A stretch of 64,000 bases of DNA. Source: Eucalyptus grandis (Eukaryota > Streptophyta > Magnoliopsida > Myrtales > Myrtaceae). The position numbers and the translations under genes were made by a program. This document shows positions 45,925-58,536 of this stretch, one piece after another. How positions within the stretch are numbered: the first letter of the stretch is position 1; every line of letters starts with the position of its first letter. The stretch spans positions 56,370,833-56,434,832 of the forward strand of contig NC_052613.1 of the NCBI RefSeq assembly GCF_016545825.1, given 5' to 3'. Under the pieces are notes generated by a model that had not been told where the DNA came from, ran no database searches, and worked only from the letters and a program-made list of their open reading frames with translations.

Positions 45925-46424
45925 CCACACCACCCCTCCCCCCACCATTGCCAATTAATGTCACAATCGTACGGTCACTCCCCTGACCAAAACCAACGAC
46001 GCCCTCCACAAGTTAGCCCCCATCTTTGTCCATATATCTCTCTCTCGTCATGGCCCAACTCGTAAATAGAGGTTTCTTGCTCAAAGCTACAATAATGCGT
46101 GACTAGATCTAGCATCACATTTTAGTAATTCTAGCATGCATCCAGCTAGACATTGCGACGGAGTTTGACTAGATCTGATGTCGAGCCCAACTCGTGGTGC
46201 GCCATCATTGAGGACTCATAACTAAAGAACAAATATGTTGCAATAGCCAAGCGCGACGCCAACTTGGGTTAATGACATATTTCTCCATACACAGCATGCT
46301 CGTGCCAATATCTACATTTTGCAAAAGAAATCTTTATGATGAAAAAAAGACTTTTCCAAAAATTCTATATTAATTTTTCTACGAAACTGAGTTAATAACC
46401 TTTCACAAAATTCTATGGCAAGGG
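45925..46424. other. Non-coding spacer
   Basis: Starts with a C/A-rich stretch (ccacaccacccctcccccc), which continues the locus present left of 32836. No gene recognised. Confidence 0.4.
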
Positions 46425-46705
46425 AAAGCAAGTCAAAATCTTCCACCATCTTGTTTGCTTAGTTGCAAAAAAAAAGAAGAAGTAATAAGGCAAAAGTCGA
46501 CAGGACTTATTCAAAAGAAAGGGATAAAAAAAAGGACTAGCAAGGAAAAGTAAGTCAAAATCTTCCACCTTCTTGCTTGCTTAGTTGCCAGGAAAGAGAT
46601 CAGGTAAAAGCTGACAAGACTTACTCAAAAGAAAAGATGGAAAAAGATTCTCACGAGTAAAAGTAAGTCAAAGTCTTCCACTATGTTGCTTGCTTAGTTG
46701 CATTG
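46425..46705. repeat. Three imperfect tandem copies of an approximately 118-bp unit
   Basis: The phrase aaagtaagtcaaaatcttcc plus accttcttgcttgcttagttgc appears at about 46425, 46546 and 46661. A fourth, weaker match (ggaaagcaagtcttccaaca) lies at about 48783. Confidence 0.75.
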
Positions 46706-46707
46706 TG

Positions 46708-48080
46708 AAACGAGAGACCATTATTTATCATGAAAATATTGTATAAGCTTAATTTATAAATGATGAGGCTGAAAAATCAATCATAATATAATAATGTACT
46801 AAAATTTGTGTTTTACGATGGGGCTTTGCATGGGTTTGCACAGTTTCTTTTAGGTGTTTTAATGAAATCTAGATGTTGATAATGCTATGTATATTTGTTA
46901 TACATCAAGCTCTTCAATTTGGCTATTGACTCTAAATAACTCATATTGATCTAACAGCATATGTGGTAATGTTATTGTTCTATAATTATACTCTTTTTTT
47001 CCTTTTAAATTAACAAGAGCGAGCCAATACAACTCACAGTCCATGAGAACTCGAGAATATACCATACATATTATCCTCATGCTAGTCTGTCATCAAGTGT
47101 TTGAGGAGAGTTGAAATTGACATGTGAAAGCTATTGGATATTTAGAATTAGCAAAGTGTAGCTACCTTATAAAATTTGTCAAATTTTCATCTTTATTTAA
47201 ATTCATAAAATCCATTTACCTCACCCCCACTTTCTTTGCTTATGCTGATCGTGATTTTTCTTTTTTGAGATTTACATTCGATCCAACATTGTTCTTTAGT
47301 CCAGATACAATTCAGCACATATATTAGATTTACAAAATAATTGCTTTGTATCATGAGAATGCTATTAAAAGGAGTAACATGTAAAACTAGTAAGATTTTT
47401 GCCTTTTGCTGAGGAACATACTTGTTTTCTGGCTTAACAGATGATCGACCGTTAAACTGATCTGAAAAATCCGATTTTGCCGGCTTTTATTGGTCATAAA
47501 CCACAGGAATCAAATGTATCTTGGTACTCTATAAGTGTCTTCCACAACAATAGTAGGATAAATGGAATACCAATGGATATTTGACTCTTCCCTCTTTCAT
47601 TAGTTGACTGAGATGAGACATCAGTGGTCCAAAATGGAAAAGAACATAAAGGAATAAATTCATTGACACCCATCATCTTAGTATCACCAAATTTAAGACT
47701 TCCAAACGAGGTTAAAAAAAACTTGGGTCCTGCTGCGCAATAAACAAAAGCAAAGGATCAACGCATGAAGAGAACAAAGAATATTGTTTACGTCCACCAG
47801 CCAAAAGATTGCAAGATCAACAGCAAATGCAGGAAAGGAAAGAAATCCAGAAGAAAACCACACGAAACCATTTATTATTTACAAGCATATACCATCATGG
47901 AAACAATATGTGTGCCATTTAATAGGAAGAGCTCAAAGATTGTCTTCAATACAAAATAACTATAGTCATAAGTCATCTTTTTAACATGTAAAAACAACGA
48001 TTTCATTCGGCAAAATTTGCCACCCCAGTCATGAAGAGCATGGTATCCGAAAAGCACATCACTCTCAAATGTACTTTTCA
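46708..48080. repeat. Direct duplication, copy A
   Basis: Aligns with 49055-50290. Shared landmarks: tattgactctaaataactc, gtaacatgtaaaactag, ctgaggaacatacttgtttt, ggcttttattgg, agacatcagtgg, caaaagattgcaag and tcggcaaaatttgccacc. The copies are about 2.3 kb apart and clearly diverged. Not recognised as coding. Confidence 0.75.
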
Positions 48081-49054
48081 TGCAAATGGCGAGGTGCTTG
48101 TATCATAAAAATGATCGCTTATATCACTTGATATAATTAATCAATGAAAAATATATTCATTATCAATAAAACTTTAGATCCAAACATTTTCGTGAATAAT
48201 AAAAGCATCTCTCATTCGTTCATTATTGTTAGCGATTTTTATGGAATTATTTGCCTAAATCATTTTTCGCAAGACAAACACACCCTTAATGTCAAACAGC
48301 TCCAATGTTTAAAACTAGGAGAAGGAAATTCAAAGCAGACTTTTTACATTGGTTTATAGCAAGTAAAATGGATTGCAAATATCTTTGGTTTTTGTACATG
48401 TGAAAATTAGACTTCCGCTGTTTTGTTAGGTCATTGGATTTGGTGGTTGAGTGTGGAACCGAAGAAGATTTGCGTAAAAAAAAATTGCAAGCGGTTCTAA
48501 CGAATGGTTTTTGATTTTAACCCATACTACGACTTAATAATGGATTGAATTGCAAAATTCGCAATAAATTTTTTTAAAATACAATTATGATGTAATCAGA
48601 GCAGCTTGATACATTTCATTCCATATTTTTAATTTGTGGCTTGCTTAAATTATATTTATAAGAAGGTAACGAAGGAGGTGATGAATACTCATATTTAAAT
48701 CAACCTCGATTGGTTATTATGTGGAAAGCACACAACTTCCTAATCATGATTGTTGGCTAATCATACTTCGTAGCGTGAGGCGAGGGAAAGCAAGTCTTCC
48801 AACATCTTGCTTGCTTCAGTGCAATTTCCAGCTCTTCTCTTTTAACCAAAGAAAGGGATAAGGCAAACGCGGACAAAACCTACTCCAAAATCTAAATAAA
48901 TAAATAAAAGACTCTGGTCAACGTTCAACATTGGAGTGCTTCTAGTTCTTCCCCTGAATTTCCTCGAAGGTGTATGAATGTGAGGTAATCGCGTTTACCT
49001 ATCTCTACGGGAGATTGTAGTTACAATCACTTGGGTTATGTTTACGGCGGGATA

Positions 49055-50290
49055 AAAGACCAGTCTTTATCATGAAATATTGTATAGAATTAATTTATGA
49101 GTGGCACAACAGACAATACTAATCATAATTTGAAGTTTTTGAATGGTAGTGCGGCAACTTGTGTTTTCTAGTGAGACTCGATGTAAGGTTTTCATAATTT
49201 TCAATAGATATTGTAAGAAATCTTGATGTTGTTGTAAATTTGACATACACTGAACTTTTCATTTTGTCTATTGACTCTAAATAACTCTTATTTATCAATA
49301 CTTTGCAATGGTTATTGCTCTATAACTATACCTTCTTGAGTGGCCTAACATAGGTCATGATGCATGAATGTGAACACGAGAATATGCCATGCATTCAATT
49401 ACTAGCCTTGCGAAGGGTTTGAAGAGGATAGAAATTGATTTGTCAAAGCTATCGGTTGCTTAGAATATGCATCAATATTATAATAAAGTTTGTAATATTT
49501 TAATCTTTATTCATTCCCTGCGTTTTCTTCTCTCATGCTTGCTTCGCTTATCGTGAGTTTATTGAGTCCACATTAGTCCAATTATTTTTATTGATCCAGG
49601 TGAACAATATTACGAGAGTGCTATTAAAAAGAGTAACATGAAAAACTAACAAGATTTTTGACTTTCTGCTGAGGATCAAACTTGTCATTTTCCAGCTTAA
49701 CATATAACGGACCGTTAGACTGATCTGGAAAAATCTGATTTTATCGGCTTTTATTGGATAGAAACTACATAAATCAAAGGTATGTTGGTGCTTTGTCAAG
49801 TGTCTTCCGGAGCAATACTAGGATAAATGGAGTACTATTGGCTCTTTGACCCTTCCCTCTTTCATCCGTTGACTGAGATAAGACATCAGTGGCCCAAAAC
49901 ACAAAAGAACAAAAAGGAATAAATTCAGTGACACCCGTACCAACAAATATAAGACTTCAAAACGAGTTTAAAAATCCTGGGTTCTGCTGCACAATAAACA
50001 AAAGCAAAGGATCAACACATGAAGATAAAAAAGATCCTTTACCTTCACCAGCCAAAAGATTGCAAGGTCAGCAGCAAATGCAGGAAAGAGATCCAGAAGA
50101 AAACCATATGAAACTGTTTATTACTTACAAGCATATACCATCCTGGAAACTATATGCATGCCATTAGCGGGAAGAGCTGAAAGATTGTCTTTAACACAAA
50201 TTAACTATAGTCATATGTCATCTTTTAACATGTAAACACAATCATTTCATTCGGCAAAATTGGCCACCCATGTCATGAAGTGCGTGGTAT
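49055..50290. repeat. Direct duplication, copy B
   Basis: Partner of 46708-48080, in the same orientation. It ends about 380 bases from the last MEI1-like exon; the duplicated unit may include old 3' flanking sequence of that gene. That link is inference. Confidence 0.75.
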
Positions 50291-50666
50291 CCTCAAATTG
50301 GAGAGTTGCAAGCTGACAAAGCCATTTAAAGGATCGCAGCCTTCAGCCACTAATCATATGTGAAAGACAGCCAAATGTCATGTGAATCAGCAACTACTGT
50401 CCTATTCGGCAATACTAACATTTCAGCCTTCCCATTGTTCACATGAAGAGCACAGACAATCATAATGAAATGAGAGAAAGCAGTGTACGATGATATACTC
50501 TTTAGTCAGTCATCATATGTGTCAAGCAGAACTATTTAAGGCTCCACTGCCTTCAAAATCAGATCACCAAGTTTTGTATCTTCAAGCCAACTTTGAATGG
50601 TAGTTGCAAATCACTTCTTTTAGGAACACTCTTGGGGAAATCGAGCATTTGATGATGTTAACTTAC

Positions 50667-53286
50667 ATTCTGACAAATACAGGTCATTGTCTTCATTTTC
50701 AGTCTTCAGCAACCCAACCATCATGATTCACTTCACCATTGGATTGCACAGCTGCCACTTCACTATTATCCTCTTTTGCAAGGAAATGGGGATCCACAAA
50801 CATTGAAGACACATTCTGTGAGAGAGTAGTTTCTAAATCTGGATTGGCATGGTCAGTAGCTGAAATGGAATGGAAGTCCTGATCTCCAACCATTGAAGAG
50901 GGGAGAGACTGTGAACTTCTAATAACCCTCTACTGATTTTGCTGACTACTTGCAGTTTTCACTGAAGACATGGAACTACCCTGAACAGGATAGGACTCCT
51001 CATTAAGAGATGCTAGTCGGCAAAAGAACTCAAAATTATAGGCAGACAACAAGATGGCTCAAAAAGAACATAAATGTTCCTACAGTTGACAGCAACAAGG
51101 TATTTTAGTAACTGAAATATCACCTTTCCCAGAAGTTAATTGATCAAACCATTTGTGATTCAAAATATGAATGTGACCCCATCTTTTAGCAACCTTGTAT
51201 TTATCTTCTGGAGCTTACAGCCAGTCAAGGGCATCGTAGTGGGACTCACAGTGCTACAGAGCATCATATATGAGGCCAATAGAAAGATTCAATGGTAATA
51301 ACATTGCTGAGCAATGTGCTTTGAGCAACCAACAGGCAGTCCTAACTCACACTGGAAAAGCGAGAACTGGCTGAGGATCTTTTAACAATTGGCAGTTCAA
51401 ATTGTAGGTTCTTTAACACCTTGTTTCCTTGAACCACAGAACACAATTCTTCAGGACTGATTTAGAAGTCAAAGTCAATGATATTCTCATGCCGGGAAGT
51501 TTCACTGTTTCTCATATGAGTAATCAAATTCCCAAGTAAAAGGATAATACCAAAAACCAGGATTAAATCAAGTATAGCTATTTCCTATTTCAAACTATAA
51601 TCGTCACTAAACCTTGAAATGATACAGATTTTTCTTTTCAAACTCTTAAAGGTGTTTTCATATGCGAAGACAAGATAAAGATATGTGCATTTTCAAACGG
51701 CGATCTGATATCAAAGGGAAAATATGCAAGCAAATCACTGGAATTTAATCTTGAAGAAGAAAAAGTTATTTCTGCAATTAAATGAGTGCACTTCCTGGTC
51801 AATTCTGCAGAATATTTCCCACCATTTTGTGTGATATGCTTCTGAATCTCCTTCTGTGCATCTAAGATAATGAAGGACATCAAAATTGAAGAACTGGAGG
51901 ACAACCAACAGCAGCAGCTATATCAAATAATCAGTATGTGCAGGAATTCCTGTGACACATACATTGTCGATCCAGAAAATGGAAGAACTCTGTAAGACTC
52001 CTGAGGTACAACACGGTGCACAACACAACATTGGTATAACCAATTAATGGCGACAACAGGTTTCTTCAGAACATTTAAAGCCCACTGCATGATGACAACA
52101 TTAATTGATAAATACAATTTATCTTTCAAGATGAAATTCATAAAAGACTTTGCACACGGAATATTCAAAAAAATATGGAGGAAACTCTTCTTTAGTTCAG
52201 CCAACTCAATGAGAGTACTACCCACAATACTTCCCATACTTAGTGAAAAAGCATAATGAATCTCATTTAAAGTGATTTAACCTTAACAAGATACAACAAA
52301 TTCGCAACTCTTAAACTAAATTCAAATTATTAACTCCAAGACTTAAACCTTGCATTTTGCAGCCAAAATATTCTTTGCAATTACGAAGCTAACATTGCTG
52401 AAGTTTTGGTCTTAGAACTCCCCCCGTTGAACTAACCAATTTCTCAATCTCAGCCAGCAGATTCACGTAAATGGTGAAACAATAAGAGAGATGACAAGCT
52501 GCCACCATATTTGTTCAGACAAAAGCATGTCTGCAGGCAAAAGATTCAAGCGGTCACATAGAAGGATACATGGATAAGGATAAGTGACGCGCCACACTGA
52601 ATTTGAGTGACAAGTTACGACAAAGATTACATGCTAAAAAATCATACAAGGCCAGGCTTATCTAGGAACAGGCATACCTCCTCATCCATCTCAAATCCAG
52701 ATGCAAGGACTTCGACACCATCCATCGCAAGACAAACAAGTATACCCTTTTTGAGGTAGAGGTCTCCATTCTTTCGTGCACGAAACCACCACACACTGCG
52801 GACCTGCAAGAAATATCCCCATCAAAAGTCAACATTTTTTTCCCAGGCAGAAGAACTCCTCTCGACTTGCTTGACCAGCACATTGACCCCAATGCCTCCG
52901 CTTTCATTTCTCAACTACAAGTCCTGGTTTAGCATTTAGCAGCCTCGAGGAAAAACCAGAAGATAAGACTAGGACGAGAACAAGATCTTTACCGACTAGC
53001 TCACAACCCTTTCGCCTGAAGATCCTCGAACTTCTCAAGACGTAAAACAACCTCAAACCCAATTCTCAAAATGAACCCAAAAGCCGTTAGCGCCGCCCAA
53101 TCCCAACGTACTCACGTGATCGGGGAGAAGAAACAGCGTGAAAATCGCGGGGCCCACTCCTGGAAGGGTCGCGGCGGAGGAAGGCCTCAGCTCCGTTCAG
53201 CTTGAGCGCGTCGAACAGCTCGGGAGGCACTCAAGTTCCTCGGCACGAACACGGTCGCCCCCCTGAAATGGCTTCGTCTTCGTCAT
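50667..53286 (-). pseudogene. MEI1/TOPBP1-like BRCT protein gene, N-terminal exons, broken
   Basis: Minus-strand exons. Exon 1 (53286-53116) reads an ATG, then in shifted frame VPPELFDALKLNGAEAFL and ends FHAVSSPDH with a gtgagt donor. Exon 2 (52803-52678) has LAMDGVEVLASGFEMDEE and a gtatgc donor. About 52190-51960 reads WALNVLKKPVVAINWLYQC and HRVVPQESYRVLPFSG, a BRCT domain, then a shift to CVTGIPA; 51865-51776 reads EIQKHITQNGGKYSAELTRK plus CTHLIAE, the next BRCT. Exon 50918-50667 reads LSQNVSSMFVD and, after a 2-base loss, ENEDNDLYLSE with a gtaagt donor. This follows the order of Arabidopsis MEI1, a meiotic DNA-repair BRCT protein. At least three frame breaks and missing downstream exons indicate a pseudogene, unless caused by assembly error. 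Confidence 0.65.
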
Positions 53287-53373
53287 TTCCTATCTTCCTT
53301 CTCCGGCAGCGACTTCCTCAACAGATGATCGGTCTCGTTGCTAAGGATTTCTGCGAAATCCAAATGCATGTGC

Positions 53374-53374
<1 letters not shown>

Positions 53375-53420
<46 letters not shown>
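53375..53420. repeat. GA microsatellite near the MEI1-like start
   Basis: About 23 GA units, CT when read in the direction of the gene, some 90 bases upstream of its ATG. CT-rich 5' leaders are common in plant genes. Open frames across it are not genes. Confidence 0.95.
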
Positions 53421-53421
<1 letters not shown>

Positions 53422-53429
53422 AACGATGA

Positions 53430-54136
53430 AGCGCGAAGGGAATCGGAAGTTGGAAGAGGATGAAGGAGGAGCGACTTGGGGAAAAATTGAGTGGAGTGAG
53501 CTTTTTCTGAATTCTTCCCCAAATTGGGATGGATTAGGGTATGAGAAAGCGCGGGAATGGGGTTTTTCTTGCGCTCTTTTCGGATTTTCCTTTTTAATTC
53601 CCCTTTTTTGTGCCATTAATTTTGTGGATAATTTCTCAAAAACCCCCGCAACTTCCACACCGTTGCACGACTGCTCTCCAACTTTGAAAAAGTTACACAC
53701 TATGCCCGCGCCAGGCGACACAAGCCATGAAAAGAAAGTAAAAGAAAAGAATAAAAGCAAAGAATTCAAAAAGATTCTTTTAAAAATTGTAAAAAGTTGT
53801 CCATGCCAATATTGGTTACGTCACAACAAATGATCAATATTTACGTCAGTAATTTTCAATTAAAATTAGTCAGAAGAATTACATTAACGAATTGTCAATA
53901 ATTTTAGAACTAAATTGACTAAATTATAAAGTTTATGATCGAATCGACATCCGTTAAGGATTATTTTGTTAATTTTCTCTAAGAGGTTAGTCACATGTCT
54001 AAATCAAAACTTCACATGAAGTTTTTATTGTGGACCCATAAGTGCTTAAAAATTACATTGGATCATGGATAACACTTTTTATCATGTTTCAAGAGCAACC
54101 AAAAATTGGAGCTTCTTGGCGATAAATCTTTTTATA
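53430..54136. other. Upstream sequence of the MEI1-like gene, AT-rich
   Basis: No gene recognised. The frame at 53426-53833 has no identifiable domain. About 53830-54000 resembles terminal parts of non-autonomous DNA elements (attaaaattagtcagaagaa and similar words) but no terminal inverted repeats were established. Confidence 0.4.
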
Positions 54137-54290
54137 GATTTTTTTTTTTTTTTTTGGTAAAAAGAGAGCAACAAAATGATGTCTTGGTGAAAACAAAGAG
54201 GTGCAAATGTTGGGAGATTCAAACCTGGGACCACGAGCGATAAAGATTGAATGGTAGTGAACTTATTTTGCCATTTGGAGATAGATCTTC
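54137..54290 (-). mobile_element. Probable tRNA-derived SINE
   Basis: On the minus strand a B-box-like caggtttgaatctccc (plus 54213-54228) is preceded by tRNA-like sequence and followed, after about 60 bases, by a run of about 17 A (plus 54139-54155). The A box is weak. Ends are approximate. Confidence 0.5.
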
Positions 54291-55437
54291 ATATACCCAT
54301 CAAAAGGGTGTTTCAGCTTGGTTTTGGTATGTATCGAAAATAGTTCAGCCTAAATAAACTCATTTTAATCCGTTTTAATCAATTTATATACAATATGTAT
54401 ATAAGTGACTCATATCTGACATTGTCCCGTGATGCTAAAACATTTTTTTATTTAACCCAAATCTAGAAAAATTTACACCCAAAAACGAGATGGGTCGGGT
54501 CGTAAATCCATTTAATATCTTGTCATTTATTAAACGATCTACTTTTGACAGGTTTAGATATTCAAGAAGGATAAAAAGACAAAAACACACCCGGATCGGA
54601 TCCGGACTCAGCACCGTTTTCGCAGCACCGATTGCCACGGGCAAATGGCCTCTTTCCTCGCCCGACCCACGATCCATCCCCCACATTTCTCGTCTGTGGC
54701 ACGTGACTCGCAGGTGCAGAGACAGAGGGAGATTCGAAGGCTTCCGGTTTCCATGTGAGCCCCCCTCCAACGCCTAGATCCGCCAGCTTCAGCGCTTGGA
54801 GTTTAAAGGAAAAAACGACGACGCAGCACGAACCGCTCGACCTCGGCAGTTCTTGGCAGAGGGGAACGTCGTTTCGCTCTTCCATCCTCCGTTTTTGAAC
54901 TTTTCATCTTTTCTTTTTTTCCTTTTCTTTTTTCTTCTTCTCGAATATGGTTAAAGGCCAAATCGAATATTTCTAACAAGGCAAATCCCGATTTGTGCAG
55001 GACAAAATTTTCTTTTCTTTTCTTTTCTTTTGCTAATTAAATGAAAGAGATCTTGAAAAGGGAAAGTCTATCAAATTGAAGCCATGTATATCTGGGTACC
55101 CTTCTCTTTTTTCCATTTTCACTTATTGGCAATAAAATTATTTCTGAATAGTGGAGAAACCTCAATTTTTGCAAAAAAACGAGAACGAATCTCTCGAGAT
55201 GGATTAGATGCGTTGTATAAAAAGAAGTAATACAAATGCTTTGGCCACTTATTAGGATTTTGACTTATGTTTTATTCGGTTTATGACATAGAGGGTTATT
55301 TTCGGAGATTTTTCTGAAATTGGATTATCGTCGAGAAAGAAGTACGAGTAAATTATAATTTATAAGACCGGATCAATAGAATTGATGCAAAGTCTTCTTT
55401 TATTTTTTTTTTTGGTCAAAAAATTTATGCAGAGAGT
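54291..55437. other. Spacer, no gene seen
   Basis: Short frames on both strands at 54435-54885 have no recognised family. The stretch 54590-54890 is relatively GC-rich and could be an old promoter or 5' region, but nothing decides it. T/C-rich runs at about 54900-55030. Confidence 0.35.
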
Positions 55438-55600
55438 TTGACTACCAAAAAGATCAATAAATTGCAGCTGCCCCCGTGGCGGAGGAGCGTGCGGAAAATG
55501 CGCCTGGCCGAACTTGTGAGGTCAAAACTCGCCATCCCCTCGCCTCAATTCCCATCCTACCGAAAATTCATAAGACTCGCACCTTTGGTCTTCCTCCTCA

Positions 55601-55646
<46 letters not shown>

Positions 55647-55830
55647 CGCTCTTTGAAAAACACTTTCACCACCCTTCACTCTGAAAATGCAGAACAGACA
55701 TAGCAGTTCATCGTCTCCGTCAAGCATTGAGCGAGCGTCGACCACCATGGGGAACAGAAGAGGCAAAACCCTAATCTCCCACACCCTAGTAGTTTATCAG
55801 GATTCTTTTAGTACCGGATGATGATGATGA
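55438..55830 (+). other. Possible 5' end of an unidentified gene with CT leader
   Basis: A gcctggccgaacttgtgagg-containing region, then a CT microsatellite (55604-55643), then an ATG at 55687 opening a short frame MQNRHSSSSSPSSIERAS that contains a second ATG in strong context (accaccatgg at 55747). The frame closes after about 45 codons with no recognised domain. CT-rich leader plus ATG in good context resembles a plant gene start, but no later exon was recognised before the copia remnant. Confidence 0.3.
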
Positions 55831-55924
55831 TTGATTACGGTTACTTTTATGCAACACGAGTGAGCTTTTCTTTTCCATCCTTTCCTTTGTCTTGAAAGCC
55901 TATATCGCATGAGAGGAAGATTTT

Positions 55925-56450
55925 GACCTATGGTGATCTACCGTGACAACACCGCAGCTGTGTTTTATTCCAAGCATGACAAGATTAGTAATGCGTCCAA
56001 ACACATGGAGATCAAATATTATACTGTTATGACTTGGTAAAAAATGGAGATGTTGTAATTGAAAATATCGAACCGAGTCCATGTTGGCTGATCCTCTAAC
56101 AAAGGCTTACGACCCATTTTATTTAAACATGTAAAGAATATGGGTGTTTTAGAATCTTTTGATTTCTTTTGTTAGTGGGAGTTATATAGTTTGTATTTCT
56201 GGATATTATAGTTATATGTGAGACGATAATGCTTTTATGATGTCTATTAAAGCATTTATTTTCAATGATTGTTGTTATTGATTCTATTGTTATCCTTTCT
56301 CCGTTGACCGAGAAATGGAAATATAAAACAGTATCTTTAAACAAATTTTAGTTTAAAGATGACTGGAAGTCACTAATTATGAGATCTCATGTTGGATTTG
56401 TGACATAATTGTGCAATTTCGGACTCCACATGTAATTATGGCATACAACC
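55925..56450 (+). mobile_element. Ty1/copia remnant: RNase H end and start of 3' LTR region
   Basis: Plus strand reads YRDNTAAVFYSKHDKISN and ASKHMEIKYYTVM, the copia RNase H motif, followed after a stop and a shift by KNGDVVIENIEPSP and MLADPLTKAYDPF, the usual end of copia pol. The following AT-rich sequence (gtgggagttatatag ... aagcatttattttcaatgat ... gaccgagaaatggaaatat) resembles a copia LTR. Upstream pol is missing, so it is a truncated fragment. It abuts the lower end of the ubinuclein-like exons. Confidence 0.75.
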
Positions 56451-56539
56451 TCAAATATGCTCATATTGGAGAGATGAAACAGCTAGGATTCTGGTCCCAG
56501 TATCATGTCAATATGGCAAGATTGAAAGCTTTTTGCATA

Positions 56540-58536
56540 AACAAATTTAGGAACCCTAGCAGTTTCTGCTATTGGGCTGTGAATAGGTCTGCTAGCAGAA
56601 GTTGAACCATGAATGCCTAAATCAATAGAAAATCTCTCTGGCGGGGTTTGTGGCTGAGCAACTGAAAGACCCTCAACTGGAACTGACTCCTCTATTTTAG
56701 GCGCCAACATCTTTGTCCACCTCATTTTCTCTTGATCCTCCTATAAACAGATGATACGAATGGCATAAGCTACCATTTAGTCGCATATATCTGCTAACGC
56801 GTCGCACTTGGAAGAAAATTCACATATAGGAGTAAAGAAGAAAGATGCTACTCTACATTCTCATGAAAAGCGAAACTGCAGATACTTCTACCACTATGAG
56901 GTCTCCAAATTCATAAATTACACCACTCAAGGCACATACATTAATTATACTATCAATGTCTAATCTATTTTATAAAGCAGACAACCACTTTATTTCTTTG
57001 CGAATCGGGAATCACCATTTCCTCCGTCCACATGAAGAAACATAAGAGCCATATTACATAGCAATTACCCAAAAAAAAAGTCAAAGCAATAGGTGGATAA
57101 GTAAAGACAATATTATAATCACTTTGAAGGAAAACTATGTTAAGTCATGTAACGGCCAGGTAGAACACAAAAAATATTGGCGTTCTCCCCTTTCACCAAG
57201 CACTACATATTCTCTTTCAGTTCATGGAAAAAAAAGTTGGTGGAAGAATGTAGAAATTAACCATACCTCGTGTCTGTTGTAAAGTGTCCTTCGCCTCTCT
57301 TCGGCCCTCTCTTAATACCATGGCCCTACAAATTGCTGGCTTAATACACGTGGCGCCATGGTTGTCCATAAAACCATTTGGCCACAGCTCTGCAAGCTGT
57401 ACCTAGCCTCCAAAAAGTGAAGACTTTACACTGACAAAAGTCTTAGAACCAGTGGATGCAGGTAAAAACCAACCGAGGTGATAAACAAATAGAGATCATA
57501 TAAAACTGTTTGCGATGCAGAGATGACAAACTCCATGAAAATGTTTCTTATTTTAAGATGCCGGTGCCCACACGCCTCGCAACCTCAATTCCTCCTGTAT
57601 CTTTTCCTTCTCGAGAATACCCCCTAGTTGTTTTAAATCCCAGTAATCCCAAGGTTCAGACAAGGACGGAGATCAAAGTGTGATAAATAAATAGAGATCA
57701 TATAAAATAACAAGTCAAGCCAACCAATTCAGTGGGTTCTCCACATTTCATATGCATGCTATCACGATTATCATCAAAACGTTTACTCGAAACGACTTCG
57801 TAGCGGCCCAAAGTTGACAACTGCAGCCATTTCAAAAAGTAGGTTGCACTCTCCACTCTTTGCATCAGTTATTATTTCAGAACAAGGGGAAATGCGGGTT
57901 TAGTGCTTGCATAATTTCATATAATTGCATAAATAAATCATAAACTAACACTGCATGTGAAACCCACATTAGGAAAACCATCACCATGTTTGACCACTAT
58001 ATGAACATACTTGCAACTGTGAACATAAAATATATTATATATCAGCACTGTAAATGCAGTTGATCTCACATCCAACTATTATATCCTGCAAACTATGGCA
58101 ATATACACCATCATGATGGTTTTGTGAACGCTTCACAAAGATGAACTGTCAAAACAAGATTGCAACATGTCTATAACAGCTAAACAGCCATACAGATAGT
58201 AATTTTTAGTTTTTGGGGCTAGTGGTACCTCAGCATATAATTTTCTGACTTGTCGACCAGGTGTCCTCATCAAGACCCCGAAAGCATGAAATCAAATAGA
58301 CAATCATGTTTAAAAGTAGCTTTCTAAAGCATGTTTCAACTAGAAAAGGCAGTATAAAAATGCAAAGGAAATATGTACATCAACAAAAAGGTCATAGAGA
58401 TCACAAATCTTGTCCTCCATTGCAGGATCCATATCATATTGTCTTTTAGGAATTTCTTTTTCCTTCCAATTCCTGAAAATCATTCGATGCTCCAGATTGA
58501 TGATGTAGAGCCTGAATATCTGGCGGGGAATGCTAA
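56540..58536 (-). pseudogene. Ubinuclein-like gene, conserved-domain exons, broken
   Basis: Minus-strand exons. 58536-58379: KRQYDMDPAMEDKICDLYDL then FVD, with a gtacat donor. 58277-58229: GLDED, then in a shifted frame GRQVRKLYAE, gtacca donor; the upstream acceptor reads ttcgg where AG is expected. 57396-57267: LAELWPNGFMDNHG, IKPAICRA, then in another frame EERRRTLYNRHE with a gtatgg donor. 56740 to about 56540: DQEKMRWTKMLAPKIEESV and SVAQPQ. This is the order of the ubinuclein middle domain in plant UBN1/UBN2, subunits of the HIRA histone H3.3 chaperone complex in the nucleus. Frame breaks, an altered acceptor and the copia remnant at the lower end suggest a pseudogene. N-terminal exons were not found. 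Confidence 0.7.

Noticed and set aside
53426..53833. 135-codon frame downstream of the GA repeat
   Set aside because: No recognisable domain; begins in microsatellite and runs antisense to the MEI1-like leader.
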